This document shows positions 52,536-60,975 of a stretch of DNA of 64,000 nucleotides, one piece after another. Location of the stretch: assembly GCF_010994095.1 (NCBI RefSeq), contig NZ_WJYO01000002.1, positions 806,001 through 870,000 of the forward strand, in the 5' to 3' direction. A program made the position numbers and the translations under genes. Positions within the stretch are counted from its first letter, which is position 1. Each line of letters opens with the position of its first letter. Source of the stretch: Mumia xiangluensis. GTDB taxonomy: Bacteria > Actinomycetota > Actinomycetes > Propionibacteriales > Nocardioidaceae. The notes beneath the pieces are model-generated. The model was not told where the DNA came from, searched no databases, and worked only from the letters and a program-made list of their open reading frames with translations.

Positions 52536-52612
52536 TGGTAGCGGGGGCAGGATTTGAACCTGCGACCTCTGGGTTATGAGCCCAGCGAGCTACCGAGCTG
52601 CTCCACCCCGCG
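52536..52612 (-). tRNA. Initiator tRNA-fMet (anticodon CAT), second copy, rebuilt by the island
   Basis: A 77-nt initiator tRNA with encoded CCA, three G:C pairs in the anticodon stem and the C1:U72 end. The T stem is GCAGG/CCTGC, one compensated pair different from the copy at 23061. Bases 52538-52573 (the 3' half) come from the attR repeat, so the 3' end was probably supplied by the island. Confidence 0.95.
52538..52573 (-). other. attR: core repeat within the intact tRNA-fMet
   Basis: This is the right-hand copy of the 36-bp direct repeat that bounds the mer island. It covers the anticodon-stem to acceptor-stem 3' part of the tRNA. The crossover must lie within it; the exact point cannot be set because the repeat is identical. 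Confidence 0.85.
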
Positions 52613-52720
52613 TCGGCATGTACGACCCTACCGGACGCCCGTTCGAGACCCAAATCCGGGGCGAGCTGCCGTCGACAATTCGAAACGCCGTCGTCACTGT
52701 GCTGGTCTAGCGTGCCAATC

Positions 52721-54144
52721 ATGAGCACGCTGCGTCGTACCGCGATCGTCGCCGCCACGGCATGCTTCGCCCTCGCGGGCAGCGCCGTCCCGGCCACCGC
52801 CTCCCCCTCACCGGCCTGCGACCATCGCCCGGCGGGACGTGTGCGGGCGACCCCTACTTCCCGGTGATGGGCGCGACCGGTTACGACGCGCTGACCTACC
52901 ACCTCTACCTCGACTACACGCCGGTCGACGCGAGCAGCGGCACCCTCGACGCCACCTCGACGATGACGCTGCGCGCCACCGAGACGCTGTCGTCGTTCAA
53001 CCTCGACCTCCGCGGTCTCGACGTCGCATCGGTCCGTGTCAACGGCCTGCGCGCGACGTACACGCACACCGACGGCGAGCTGACGGTCACGCCGCGCCTG
53101 CCGTTGCTCGCCCATCTCCCCGCGGTCGTGACGATCGACTACGGCGGTACGACCGGCCGCCCGACGGACATCGAGGGCTCTCTGTACGGGTGGGTGTCCA
53201 CCTCGGACGGCGCGATGGTCGTCAACGAGCCGGACGGCGCACCGACGTGGTTCCCCGTCAACGACGATCCGAATGACAAGGCGATCTACACGTTCAGCAT
53301 CACCGTGCCCGAAGGCAAGGCCGCCATCGCCAACGGGCTCCCGATCGGCAAGCCCCGCACGCGCGACGGCCGTACGACGTACCGGTGGTTCGAGCCGAGC
53401 CCGATGGCGAGCTACCTCACGACAGCATCGGTGGGCGACTTCGACGTCACGACGACCAAGACAGTCGACGGGCTCCCGATCATCAACGCGATCGACCGCG
53501 ACGTCACCCCCGCCAACCGGACGATCAGCGATGCGGCACTGGCCAAGCAGGCGGACATGATCGCGTTCTTCAGCGACCACTTCGGCCCCTATCCGTTCAC
53601 CTCGGCCGGCGCGATCGTGGACGACGACAACGTCGGCTACGCGCTCGAGACGCAGTCGCGCGCGGTCTACTCGCGCGTCGCCCGGGAGGGCACCGTCGCG
53701 CACGAGATCGCGCACCAGTGGTACGGCAACACCGTCTCCCCGCACCGCTGGGCTGACATCTGGCTCAACGAGGGCTTCGCGACGTTCGCCGCCTGGATGT
53801 GGGCGGAGCAGACCGGCGGCCAGACCGTCGCGACGAGCGCAGCCGCTGTGTACGCGACTCCCGCGACCTCCCCGTTCTGGTCGACGATCGTCGCCGATCC
53901 AGGGCCGACCGGCCTCTTCGCGTCGGCGATCTACAACCGCGGCGCGCTCACCCTCTACGAGCTGCAGCAGGAGATCGGCGCGCAGGACTTCGCCACGCTG
54001 CTCAAGGCATGGCCGAAGAAGCACCGGTACGCGACGGGGTCCACCAGCGACTTCATCGCTCTCGCCGAACGCATCTCCGGTCAGGACCTGGGCGCCTTCT
54101 TCGACGCCTGGGTCTACACCGGGACCAAGCCGACCACCTGGTGA
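52721..54144 (+). CDS. M1 family metallopeptidase with an apparent frameshift after the signal peptide
   Basis: The enzyme frame (from about 52762) has HEIAHQWYGN and the downstream NEGFA glutamate that bind zinc, and an N-terminal beta domain (GYDALTYHLYLDY). It resembles short secreted M1 aminopeptidases that end after the catalytic region. A typical signal peptide starts at ATG 52721 (MSTLRRTAIVAATACFALAG) but in another frame and stops at 52869. Adding one G to the GGG run at 52834-52836 joins them into one protein of about 475 residues. As printed, the product would lack a signal peptide. Either an assembly error or a true frameshift is possible. Confidence 0.8.
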
Positions 54145-54286
54145 CCGGTCCTCCGCGCCGCAAGCGTCGCAAGCTCCGCGGACGCCGCGGGGTCGGTCGT
54201 GAGCGGTGTCCGCGCATGACGAGACCCTTCGGCGCACACGTTCAGCGTGCGGCGCATACGTTCAGGTGGTTCGTCCGATCTGATCG

Positions 54287-55801
54287 TCACGTGCGTGGCG
54301 TCAAGGTATGGCGTCTGAGGTGGCGGAGCGCGGTCACGTCGCCGACCTCGGCCTCGTGCTCCGGCGCCGTGACCGGCGCCGTGACCGGCGCCGTGGCCAT
54401 GGCCCGCGCCGTGGCCGCCGAGCGAATGTCCGCCGTCACGCCCTGCGGCCCGGCCACAGTGGGGCCCTTCGGCCGCACGCCGACTCTGACGGTCCCGAGC
54501 TCGCGGAGGTAGTCGGAGAGGCGTCGCCGATTCAGCCGTTCACGGTCGTCGATCTCACGCTTCGAGGCGCCGAACCGCCTCATGAAGACGAACCCGCCGG
54601 CACCGTCGACGGTGATCTCCAGCCTTCCGGCATGGGCGTTCATGTGACACGACCGGCACAGGCCGACAAGGTTCTCGAAGTCGGTCGGCCCACCATCCCG
54701 GCGCCACCACGACACGTGGTGGACGTCGGCGATCCGATGACGACAACCCGGATTCGCACAGTGCCCACGCTGCCGCGCGCGCACCGCTTCGCGCTGCTTA
54801 GCCGTCGCCAACCGCCGTGTCCGCCCCACGTTCAGCACTGCCGCAAACGGCGTCGGCCCACCGGTCACCCCATCGGTCAAGACCTCGGTGTGGTCGCCGG
54901 TGCAAGCGAGATATCCGTACAGGTCACGACCGATCGGCCCGAACCCCTCCAGCTCCGGCGGCGCGGCACCAGGCTCGTGGTCCAGCCAGTCCGCATCAAC
55001 CATCACGTGCACCTGCGGCCGCAACCGACGATCGGACGGCACCCCACCCGCGGCGGCCACATCCAACAACTCGCTCAGCGCATCCGCACGACGCTGTGCC
55101 GCCGTCCGCAGATCCTTGCGACCGCCGCAGACGGAGTCGTCCGTGGCCTCGCAATCGCCTTGCGACCGCGGTGACGACGCTCCGATCAGGAACGACCGCA
55201 ACCGGGCACCGAGCTCGACATCGAGGAATCCCGTCAGATGGAAACCCTCACCGGCACGAGCGAGCTTGATGTCACGCTTGTCCATCCCGTCTTCCCACGC
55301 CTTGACCGCCCGCTCTGGTCGGACGAGCTCATCGACACGGTCGATCGCCTTGCGCAGATCAGCCGGCGGCGCCTGCTTCGCCAACGGCAGCAGCACGCCC
55401 TCGGTCGCATCCACCAGCACCTCGTGATCGATCCGCCGCAGCGCCCCGGTGAACGCCGCCACATGATCCAACCGGATCTCCCCGGCAGCCATCGCCGCCC
55501 CCACACCCGGCAACATCCGCATCGTGCGACCTGCCGCCCGGAGCCGAGAAGTCGTCCTGTCATCAAGGCGGAGCTCACCCCGTGCCCACGCCACTGCCGA
55601 CGGGGCGCCGTCATCGGCATATCCAGCGGTCTCGTCAAGCTGATTCAGCAGCTGTGCTCGCCAGCCCTCCAGGCGGTCGGCCATCTCCTGGGCGGTCCGC
55701 AACGCCGCACGCGTCTGCGCGCCGTCAGCGAGCGCGACCGGCATCTCGAGGGCACCCTCGAGAGTGGCCTGCGCCATCGCGACCCGGCTTGAATCGAACA
55801 T
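54287..55801 (-). CDS. DUF222 and HNH endonuclease domain protein (13E12-type)
   Basis: About 504 residues from the ATG at 55801; the frame extends to 55897 without a better start. The N-terminal DUF222 domain (residues about 30-330) leads to an HNH nuclease domain near residues 370-420 with zinc Cys pairs and the HHV catalytic motif (HCANPGCRHRIADVHHVSWW). Such genes are abundant in actinobacteria, often in several copies, and may be mobile or defensive. No partner gene is visible. A short PVTA repeat (MATAPVTAPVTAPEHE) lies near its C-terminus. Confidence 0.85.
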   Translation of the reverse strand: MFDSSRVAMAQATLEGALEMPVALADGAQTRAALRTAQEMADRLEGWRAQLLNQLDETAGYADDGAPSAVAWARGELRLDDRTTSRLRAAGRTMRMLPGVGAAMAAGEIRLDHVAAFTGALRRIDHEVLVDATEGVLLPLAKQAPPADLRKAIDRVDELVRPERAVKAWEDGMDKRDIKLARAGEGFHLTGFLDVELGARLRSFLIGASSPRSQGDCEATDDSVCGGRKDLRTAAQRRADALSELLDVAAAGGVPSDRRLRPQVHVMVDADWLDHEPGAAPPELEGFGPIGRDLYGYLACTGDHTEVLTDGVTGGPTPFAAVLNVGRTRRLATAKQREAVRARQRGHCANPGCRHRIADVHHVSWWRRDGGPTDFENLVGLCRSCHMNAHAGRLEITVDGAGGFVFMRRFGASKREIDDRERLNRRRLSDYLRELGTVRVGVRPKGPTVAGPQGVTADIRSAATARAMATAPVTAPVTAPEHEAEVGDVTALRHLRRHTLTPRT

Positions 55802-55915
55802 ATGATCATTGTCCTCGGTGCCGCTGACACCCGCCAGAAGGCCGACACCGACTGTGGACGACGACCACCTTCCACAGCCGAACCCGACCTGACCCACCCG
55901 GCAGGCTGGTGGGTA

Positions 55916-56100
55916 GGGTCTCGATCGCTTCGCGCCTCGGCCAGCGGGGTGGGGCTACGCCTCGACCGGCGGGGTGGGGCTACGCCTCGACCAGCGGAGG
56001 TCTCGATACGCGGCTCGTGCCTCGCCGCTACTCGACCAGCGAGGGGAAGCGCGTCAGAGCGGGGTGGGGCTGCGCCTCGACCAGCGAGGGGAAGCGGCTC
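55916..56100. repeat. REP-like repeat cluster downstream of the mce operon
   Basis: Four variant copies of GCGGGGTGGGGCTACGCCTC or its shorter form are mixed with CTCGACCAGCG ends. One full element includes TCTCGATACGCGGCTCG. Such elements are dispersed in Nocardioidaceae-like genomes. The cluster fills the gap between the HNH gene and the last mce-associated gene, and its final bases reach the stop codon of the latter. Confidence 0.75.
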
Positions 56101-56623
56101 ACAGGGGCGTGAGGCCGGTGACCTTCCATACCCCGCCGACCTTCTCGGCATCGACGGCGAGCTGTGCAGCGGACACGCTCGCCTCTTGGTCCGACGCGCG
56201 CTGCGAGGACTGGTCCAGGAAGACGAGCAGCTCGGCGGAGTCGTCGGTCAACGTCTTCACGGCAGCGACCTGCACCTGCGCGGTGAGGACGAGCTGCTGC
56301 CCCGGAGCCCGTTCCTGGAGCGACGCGAAGAGCTTGTCGTACTCCTCCCGGGCGTCACCCGCGAGCACCTCGTCGGCTGCCTGCTCGGTCGGGGTCGGGT
56401 CGGAGTAGTCGTATGACAGCACACTCACCAGGGCGCGCGACACCTCCGACTGCACGGCGGCGGTGGCGTCTTCGTCGACGACGGCGAGGTTCTGGGCGGC
56501 GTCGGCGGATCGGAGGTCGTACGCCGTCCAGAGTCCGACGATGCCGATCGCCAGCATCAGTGCGGACAGGATGAGGACGAGGTGCGGTCGGACCGCGTCG
56601 AGGGTCTGCTTCACGGCACTCAC
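56099..56623 (-). CDS. Mce-associated membrane protein, second of two
   Basis: About 174 residues from the GTG at 56623 in a GTGA overlap with the previous gene. One membrane helix near residues 13-35 (LVLILSALMLAIGIVGLW) is followed by an alpha/beta NTF2-like periplasmic domain with the VLSYDYSDPTP segment typical of Mas proteins. In mycobacteria these are thought to stabilise or assist Mce transporters. It is the last gene of the operon. Confidence 0.8.
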   Translation of the reverse strand: MSAVKQTLDAVRPHLVLILSALMLAIGIVGLWTAYDLRSADAAQNLAVVDEDATAAVQSEVSRALVSVLSYDYSDPTPTEQAADEVLAGDAREEYDKLFASLQERAPGQQLVLTAQVQVAAVKTLTDDSAELLVFLDQSSQRASDQEASVSAAQLAVDAEKVGGVWKVTGLTPL

Positions 56624-57189
56624 GAGATGTTCACCGCCACCTGTTCGAGGCTCTCGAGGAGCCACGTGCCGTCGACGTACACGAGGTCGGACGTGAACCG
56701 GTTGCGCTTGATCGTGGGCTCCTCGTCGGGCGACGCGTCGTCCTTCACCGTGACCTCGACGGACGCCACGACCGTCGCCTTCTCCTCGTCCACCGAGAAG
56801 ACGGCCGCGTCGACGACCTTGCCGGTCGAGATCTTCTTCTGGTCGGCGAGCAGCTGACGCTCCTCGTCGCCGACCTGTGCGAGCTGGTCGTGCAGCGTGC
56901 CCGTGGTGACGTCGAGCCAGGCGTCGAGTCCCGCGTCGACCTCTCGGTAGTCGAGCGTGTTCATCGTCTCGATGTTCTGCGTGGCCGCGATCAGGACCTC
57001 GTCGCGGGTCTGGGCGAGGCTCACCTGCTCGTCCGTCGCCGCACGCCACCAGAGGAACACACCCACCACGAGGACGACCGCAGCAACGGCCGGCAGGGCG
57101 TACCGTCTCCACCGCGGGGTACGCGGCGGCTCGGGCGTCTCCTCGATGTCATGCTCTGCCTCGTCGGCGCTCTCGACCTGGTCGATCAT
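56620..57189 (-). CDS. Mce-associated membrane protein, first of two
   Basis: The 189-residue protein has an acidic N-terminal tail, a membrane helix (residues about 32-50) and a periplasmic domain with the NIETMNTLDYREVDAGLDAW stretch that fits Mas proteins. It overlaps mceF by ATGA and the second Mas gene by 4 bp. Its role is inferred from operon position. Confidence 0.82.
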   Translation of the reverse strand: MIDQVESADEAEHDIEETPEPPRTPRWRRYALPAVAAVVLVVGVFLWWRAATDEQVSLAQTRDEVLIAATQNIETMNTLDYREVDAGLDAWLDVTTGTLHDQLAQVGDEERQLLADQKKISTGKVVDAAVFSVDEEKATVVASVEVTVKDDASPDEEPTIKRNRFTSDLVYVDGTWLLESLEQVAVNIS

Positions 57190-58361
57190 TCATTCCCTCC
57201 CAGCAGGTCCCCGAGCGTGTCGGGGACCGACACCCTAGCCGCAGCAGGGCCCTTGCCGCCGGACTTCGGCAGCGCGTTCGGTCCGCGGACGTTGGTGCCC
57301 GACGACGGAGACGCGTCGCAGCCGGCCTTCGTGTTGAACGGCTTGCCCGCGGACGTCACGGTGCCGGGGCGCTTCGTCGTACCGCCGTACCCCGCGGTGC
57401 AGGGCGGCGGATCGAAGAACGTCGTGGCGAGGCCGAGGTTCATGCCCTTCGAACCGTTGACGGCCCATCCGACGCTGATCGCCTCGGGCACGCGGATGAG
57501 TGCGTCCTCGACGCCGCTCGCGTTGGTGCCGAAGACCTGCGCGGTCGAGACGAGGTTGCTCATCAGCACGCCGAGCGGCTGCCCGACCTGGGTGAACAGC
57601 TGGTCGACCTCGCGCGCGGCGGCCGGGGAGTTTGCGATGAGTGAACGAAGGTCGGCGTCCGAGTCGGCCATCGTGGTGGCGAGGAGGCTGAGGTCCGCGC
57701 TGTACGACTTGATGCTCTCGGCGGCCGCCTGCTGGGTCTCCAGCACGGTCTCCGAGTTCTTGATGAGCGCCGCCGAGACGAGGAAGTTGCGGTCGGCGAC
57801 CTCGTGGAACTCCAAGGACGTGTCGACGAGGCGGCGCAGCGGGAGGTTGGCCCCCTGCGAGAAGTCGTAGCTCTCGTCGATGACCGTGTTCAGCGAGTCC
57901 TCCGGCACGGACGCGGTGAAGTCGCGCGCGGTGTTCAGCAGCACGTCGATGTCCTGCGGGATCGCCTCCTCGCCCCCGCTCAGGCGGTCTCCGTCAGCGA
58001 GGACCTCGTCGGTGCCGGAGGTGCCGCTGAGGTCGACGTACTGCTCACCGATCGTGGACCGGTTCGCGACCTGGACGGACACGTCGGCCGGGATGTCCAC
58101 GGTGTCGCTCTCGATCCGCAGCACGGCCTCGACACCACCACCGCGGACGTTGGTGAGGGTCTCGATCCGGCCCACCGGCACGCCGAGGTAGGTGACCTCG
58201 CCGTTCTCGAAGATGCCGCCGGCCTCGGGCAGCGACACGGTCACGCGGTAGTCGGAGCTGAAGGGGTCGATGCCGACGTACTTCGCGCCGAGGTACGTCG
58301 TGCCGACCACCGCGAGCACGGTGAAGGCGGCGAGCTGGGTCTTCGTACGGCTGGTGAGCAT
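57186..58361 (-). CDS. mceF: Mce family protein, MceF
   Basis: The 391-residue protein has an N-terminal membrane helix (residues about 8-26) and the MlaD/Mce domain (SLPEAGGIFENGEVTYLGVPVGRI). Helical regions follow, then a Pro/Gly-rich C-terminus. The domain forms part of a hexameric tunnel for lipid transport. The start overlaps the mceE stop by one base (TGATG). Confidence 0.88.
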   Translation of the reverse strand: MLTSRTKTQLAAFTVLAVVGTTYLGAKYVGIDPFSSDYRVTVSLPEAGGIFENGEVTYLGVPVGRIETLTNVRGGGVEAVLRIESDTVDIPADVSVQVANRSTIGEQYVDLSGTSGTDEVLADGDRLSGGEEAIPQDIDVLLNTARDFTASVPEDSLNTVIDESYDFSQGANLPLRRLVDTSLEFHEVADRNFLVSAALIKNSETVLETQQAAAESIKSYSADLSLLATTMADSDADLRSLIANSPAAAREVDQLFTQVGQPLGVLMSNLVSTAQVFGTNASGVEDALIRVPEAISVGWAVNGSKGMNLGLATTFFDPPPCTAGYGGTTKRPGTVTSAGKPFNTKAGCDASPSSGTNVRGPNALPKSGGKGPAAARVSVPDTLGDLLGGNE

Positions 58362-59944
58362 CAGTCGTCACCCTCCTTCACGGCCGTGGCATCCGACGGC
58401 GTCGGATCAGTCGGTGTGGGGCTCGGGTCGTCGGACGGTGCGGGACTGGTCGGCGCCGTGGTCGGACCGTCGGTCGGCGCGTCGAGCGGTGACGGCGTCG
58501 CCGGCACGGGGATCGTCGGCGAGGGCGCGCCCGGGGTCGGCGAGCTCGTGGGCGGCAGCAGTGTCGGCGGCGCCTCGGTCGCGTCCGGTCCGTCCGACGA
58601 GTCGTCGGTCGGGGGCTTCAGAAGACTGCCGGGTACGCCGCTGGCTGAGGCCGCGCTGACCTGCGGCCAGTCGCAGCTCGCGGTCGTGCAGCCGGACGGC
58701 AGGGTCCGGAAGTTCGTCGTCACGAACACGTTGAGGTAGTCGCCCTTGATCGCGCCGAGCACCGAGTCAGGGAACGGGTAGGTCAGGAGGATCTCGAGCG
58801 AGTTCGGGAGGTCGGATCCGGCCTTCGCGAGCTGCGTCAGGATCGGCTCGAGCAGCTTGAGGTCGGCGACGATGTCGTCTTGGGCCTTGTCGAGCGTCTC
58901 GACGGTCACGTCGGACAACCTGTCGAGCGACTGGAGCATCTTGACCAGGTCCTCGCGCTGGTCGACGAGCACCTCCATGCCGGGGCTGAGTCCGTCGAGT
59001 GCGTTCGCGATCTTGTCCTTGTCCTCGTTCAGCGTCGTGGACAGTGCCGCGAGGCCGTCGATCGCGTCGGTGATCGCTCCCTTGCGCTTGTCGAGCGCGG
59101 TGACGAACGTGTTCATCTCCTGGAGGAACGCCTTGATCTCCTCCGGGCGCCCGTTGCTCACCTGCTGGAGCTCACGGGAGATCTCCTGGAACTGGCCGAT
59201 GCCACCGCCGTTGAGCACCATCGACAGCGCGCCGAGGACCTGCTCGACCTGGGCCGCCTGGGAGGTGTCGGCGAGCGCGATCTCGTCGCCGTCGGCCACG
59301 GGAGACCCGGCAGCAGGCTGCTCCGGGCGTACGAGTGCGACGTACTTCTCACCGAGCAGCGAGGTCTGCTGCAGCCGCGCCGTCGTGCCCGCGGGGAGCG
59401 TGATGGAGCTGTTGACGACGAGCTCGACCTTCGCGCTCTTGCCGTCGGCGTTGAGCGCGATCTTGGAGACCCGGCCGATGTCGACGTTGTCGACCTTGAC
59501 GCTCGACTGCGGGACGAGGTCGAGCACGTCCTCGAAGTCCGCGGTGATCGTCATCGGGTCGGAGCCCACGTCGGCACCTCCGGGCAGCGGCGCCTCGTAC
59601 ACCCCGCCGCTCAGCGCGCCGCACCCCGACAGGGTGAGCACACCGGCCGCGACGAGCGCGGCGACCCGCCACCGACGGCTGGTTGAGCCGGCCGAGGCGC
59701 TAGCCCCCCTTCCGCTGGTTGAGCCGGCCGAGGCGCTGGCCCCCCTTCCGCTGGTTGAGCCGGCCGAGGCGCTAGCCGAGGCCGTGTCGAAACCAAGGGG
59801 TTTCGACACGCTTCGCTCGCTCAACCAACGGAGTGATGGCTCGCTCAACCAACGGAGTGATGGCTCGCTCAACCAACGGAGTGATGGCTCGCTCAACCAG
59901 CGGGAGAGCCGGCGGACAGCCAAGCGGCGGTGAGGCCCCCTCAT
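58361..59944 (-). CDS. mceE: Mce family lipoprotein, MceE (LprK type), with repeat-expanded N-terminus
   Basis: The ATG at 59944 overlaps the mceD stop by ATGA. The first residues (MRGPHRRLAVRRLSR) are followed by about 75 residues encoded by repeats before the hydrophobic lipoprotein signal and lipobox LSGC at Cys108. Normally the lipobox of this family is near residue 25. The Mce domain follows (SVKVDNVDIGRVSKI), then helices and a Pro/Thr-rich acidic tail from about residue 435. The function is to anchor part of the Mce tunnel at the membrane. Whether the long leader still permits export is unclear. Confidence 0.88.
   Translation of the reverse strand: MRGPHRRLAVRRLSRWLSEPSLRWLSEPSLRWLSEPSLRWLSERSVSKPLGFDTASASASAGSTSGRGASASAGSTSGRGASASAGSTSRRWRVAALVAAGVLTLSGCGALSGGVYEAPLPGGADVGSDPMTITADFEDVLDLVPQSSVKVDNVDIGRVSKIALNADGKSAKVELVVNSSITLPAGTTARLQQTSLLGEKYVALVRPEQPAAGSPVADGDEIALADTSQAAQVEQVLGALSMVLNGGGIGQFQEISRELQQVSNGRPEEIKAFLQEMNTFVTALDKRKGAITDAIDGLAALSTTLNEDKDKIANALDGLSPGMEVLVDQREDLVKMLQSLDRLSDVTVETLDKAQDDIVADLKLLEPILTQLAKAGSDLPNSLEILLTYPFPDSVLGAIKGDYLNVFVTTNFRTLPSGCTTASCDWPQVSAASASGVPGSLLKPPTDDSSDGPDATEAPPTLLPPTSSPTPGAPSPTIPVPATPSPLDAPTDGPTTAPTSPAPSDDPSPTPTDPTPSDATAVKEGDD
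59680..59904. repeat. Composite REP block inside mceE
   Basis: Two 36-bp units (59681-59716, 59717-59752) and a partial third, then a perfect 11-bp palindrome pair (GTGTCGAAACC at 59784-59794 and its complement at 59799-59809), then three 24-bp units (59817-59840, 59841-59864, 59865-59888) and a partial fourth. GGTTGAG and CTCAACC bracket the block in inverted orientation. All unit lengths are multiples of three, so the mceE frame stays open. Confidence 0.85.
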
Positions 59945-60975
59945 CGCCCCTCCCCCAGACCCGGCAGCAGGACCGGCGGCGCGTCATCGGACGACTTGGC
60001 GTCGAGCCCGTTCGTGGACCACAGCGACACCTCGTTGAGGTTGCCGCGGCCGTCGACGGTGTTGGTCTGCACGTTGTACGCCGTGAGGAAGTTCTGGAGG
60101 GCGAGCGGGATGGTCCGCACCGCCTCGTCGAGCGACTTGCGCTGGTTCACGAGCACCTGGGTCGGTCCCTTGAGGTTGTCGACGCTGGTCTTGAGGTTGG
60201 CGCGGTTGTCCTTGATGAAGTCGTCGAGGATGACCATCGCGTCGCCGAGGTTCTCGACGGCCTCGGCCATCTGCTCGCGGTCCTCGGCGAGGTAGTCGCT
60301 GACCGACGCGAACTGCCGGTTGACGTCGGCGACGCTCTGGTCGTTCTCGACGAGCATGTCGTTGAACGACTTGAGGTTGGCGATCGTCGCGAACAGGTCG
60401 TCGTCGCTGTTGGACAGCGTCCCGGTGGCCTTGCCGAACTCCGCGATCATCGTGTTGAGGTCGGCGCCCTGCCCGTCGAGGTTCTTCGCAGCGACGTCGA
60501 GGAGCCGCGACAGCGCACCGTTCTTGTTCGCGCCGTCGGGGCCGAGCTGCTGGCCGACGTCGTTGAGGCTCGCGTACAGGTCGTCGATCTCGACGGGCAC
60601 CGCCGTCTTCTCGATGACGGCGCCGGACTCGAGCTTGGCTCCGCCGGTGTACGGCTCGGTGAGCTGGACGTAGCGGTCGCTGACGAGCGTCGGCGCGACG
60701 ATGACGGCAGCGGACTCGGCGCCGACGTCCTGGCCGCGGTCGAGCTTCATCGACACGCGGACCTTGCCGGCCTCGGGCTCCACGGCTGTGACGGTGCCGA
60801 CTGGCACGCCGAGCACCTGCACGTCGGAGCCGGGATAGAGGCCGACGGTCGACTCGAACAGCGCCGACACCTCGGTCCCACCCGCGGCGAGCACGCGGTC
60901 GCTCGCGAACCCGGAGAGTCCGAGCGCCGCGATGATCACCGCTCCGATGACCCACTGCTTGGTGTTGATCCTCAT
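59941..60975 (-). CDS. mceD: Mce family protein, MceD
   Basis: About 344 residues from the ATG at 60975 in an ATGA overlap with mceC. A membrane helix (residues about 8-28) precedes the Mce domain (VGLYPGSDVQVLGVPVGTV). Helical tunnel-forming segments follow. The end overlaps the mceE start by ATGA. Longer upstream frame is not needed. Confidence 0.88.
   Translation of the reverse strand: MRINTKQWVIGAVIIAALGLSGFASDRVLAAGGTEVSALFESTVGLYPGSDVQVLGVPVGTVTAVEPEAGKVRVSMKLDRGQDVGAESAAVIVAPTLVSDRYVQLTEPYTGGAKLESGAVIEKTAVPVEIDDLYASLNDVGQQLGPDGANKNGALSRLLDVAAKNLDGQGADLNTMIAEFGKATGTLSNSDDDLFATIANLKSFNDMLVENDQSVADVNRQFASVSDYLAEDREQMAEAVENLGDAMVILDDFIKDNRANLKTSVDNLKGPTQVLVNQRKSLDEAVRTIPLALQNFLTAYNVQTNTVDGRGNLNEVSLWSTNGLDAKSSDDAPPVLLPGLGEGR

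Larger units (their letters stand above)
48219..52573. mobile_element. Mercury-resistance genomic island integrated in tRNA-fMet
   Basis: This roughly 4.35-kb unit is bounded by a 36-bp direct repeat of the tRNA 3' end. The intact tRNA is at the right, next to a tyrosine recombinase; the displaced fragment is at the left. The cargo is merR, merA and merB. It has no replication, conjugation or phage genes, so it would need help to move between cells. The layout matches classic tRNA-targeted integrative elements. Confidence 0.85.

Noticed and set aside
48219-52573. Prophage remnant
   Set aside because: There is no phage structural, lysis or replication gene. Only a recombinase and mercury genes are present.
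59817-59904. Regular 24-bp tandem repeats as a possible CRISPR array
   Set aside because: Units are contiguous with no spacers and lie inside an open coding frame; no cas gene is near.
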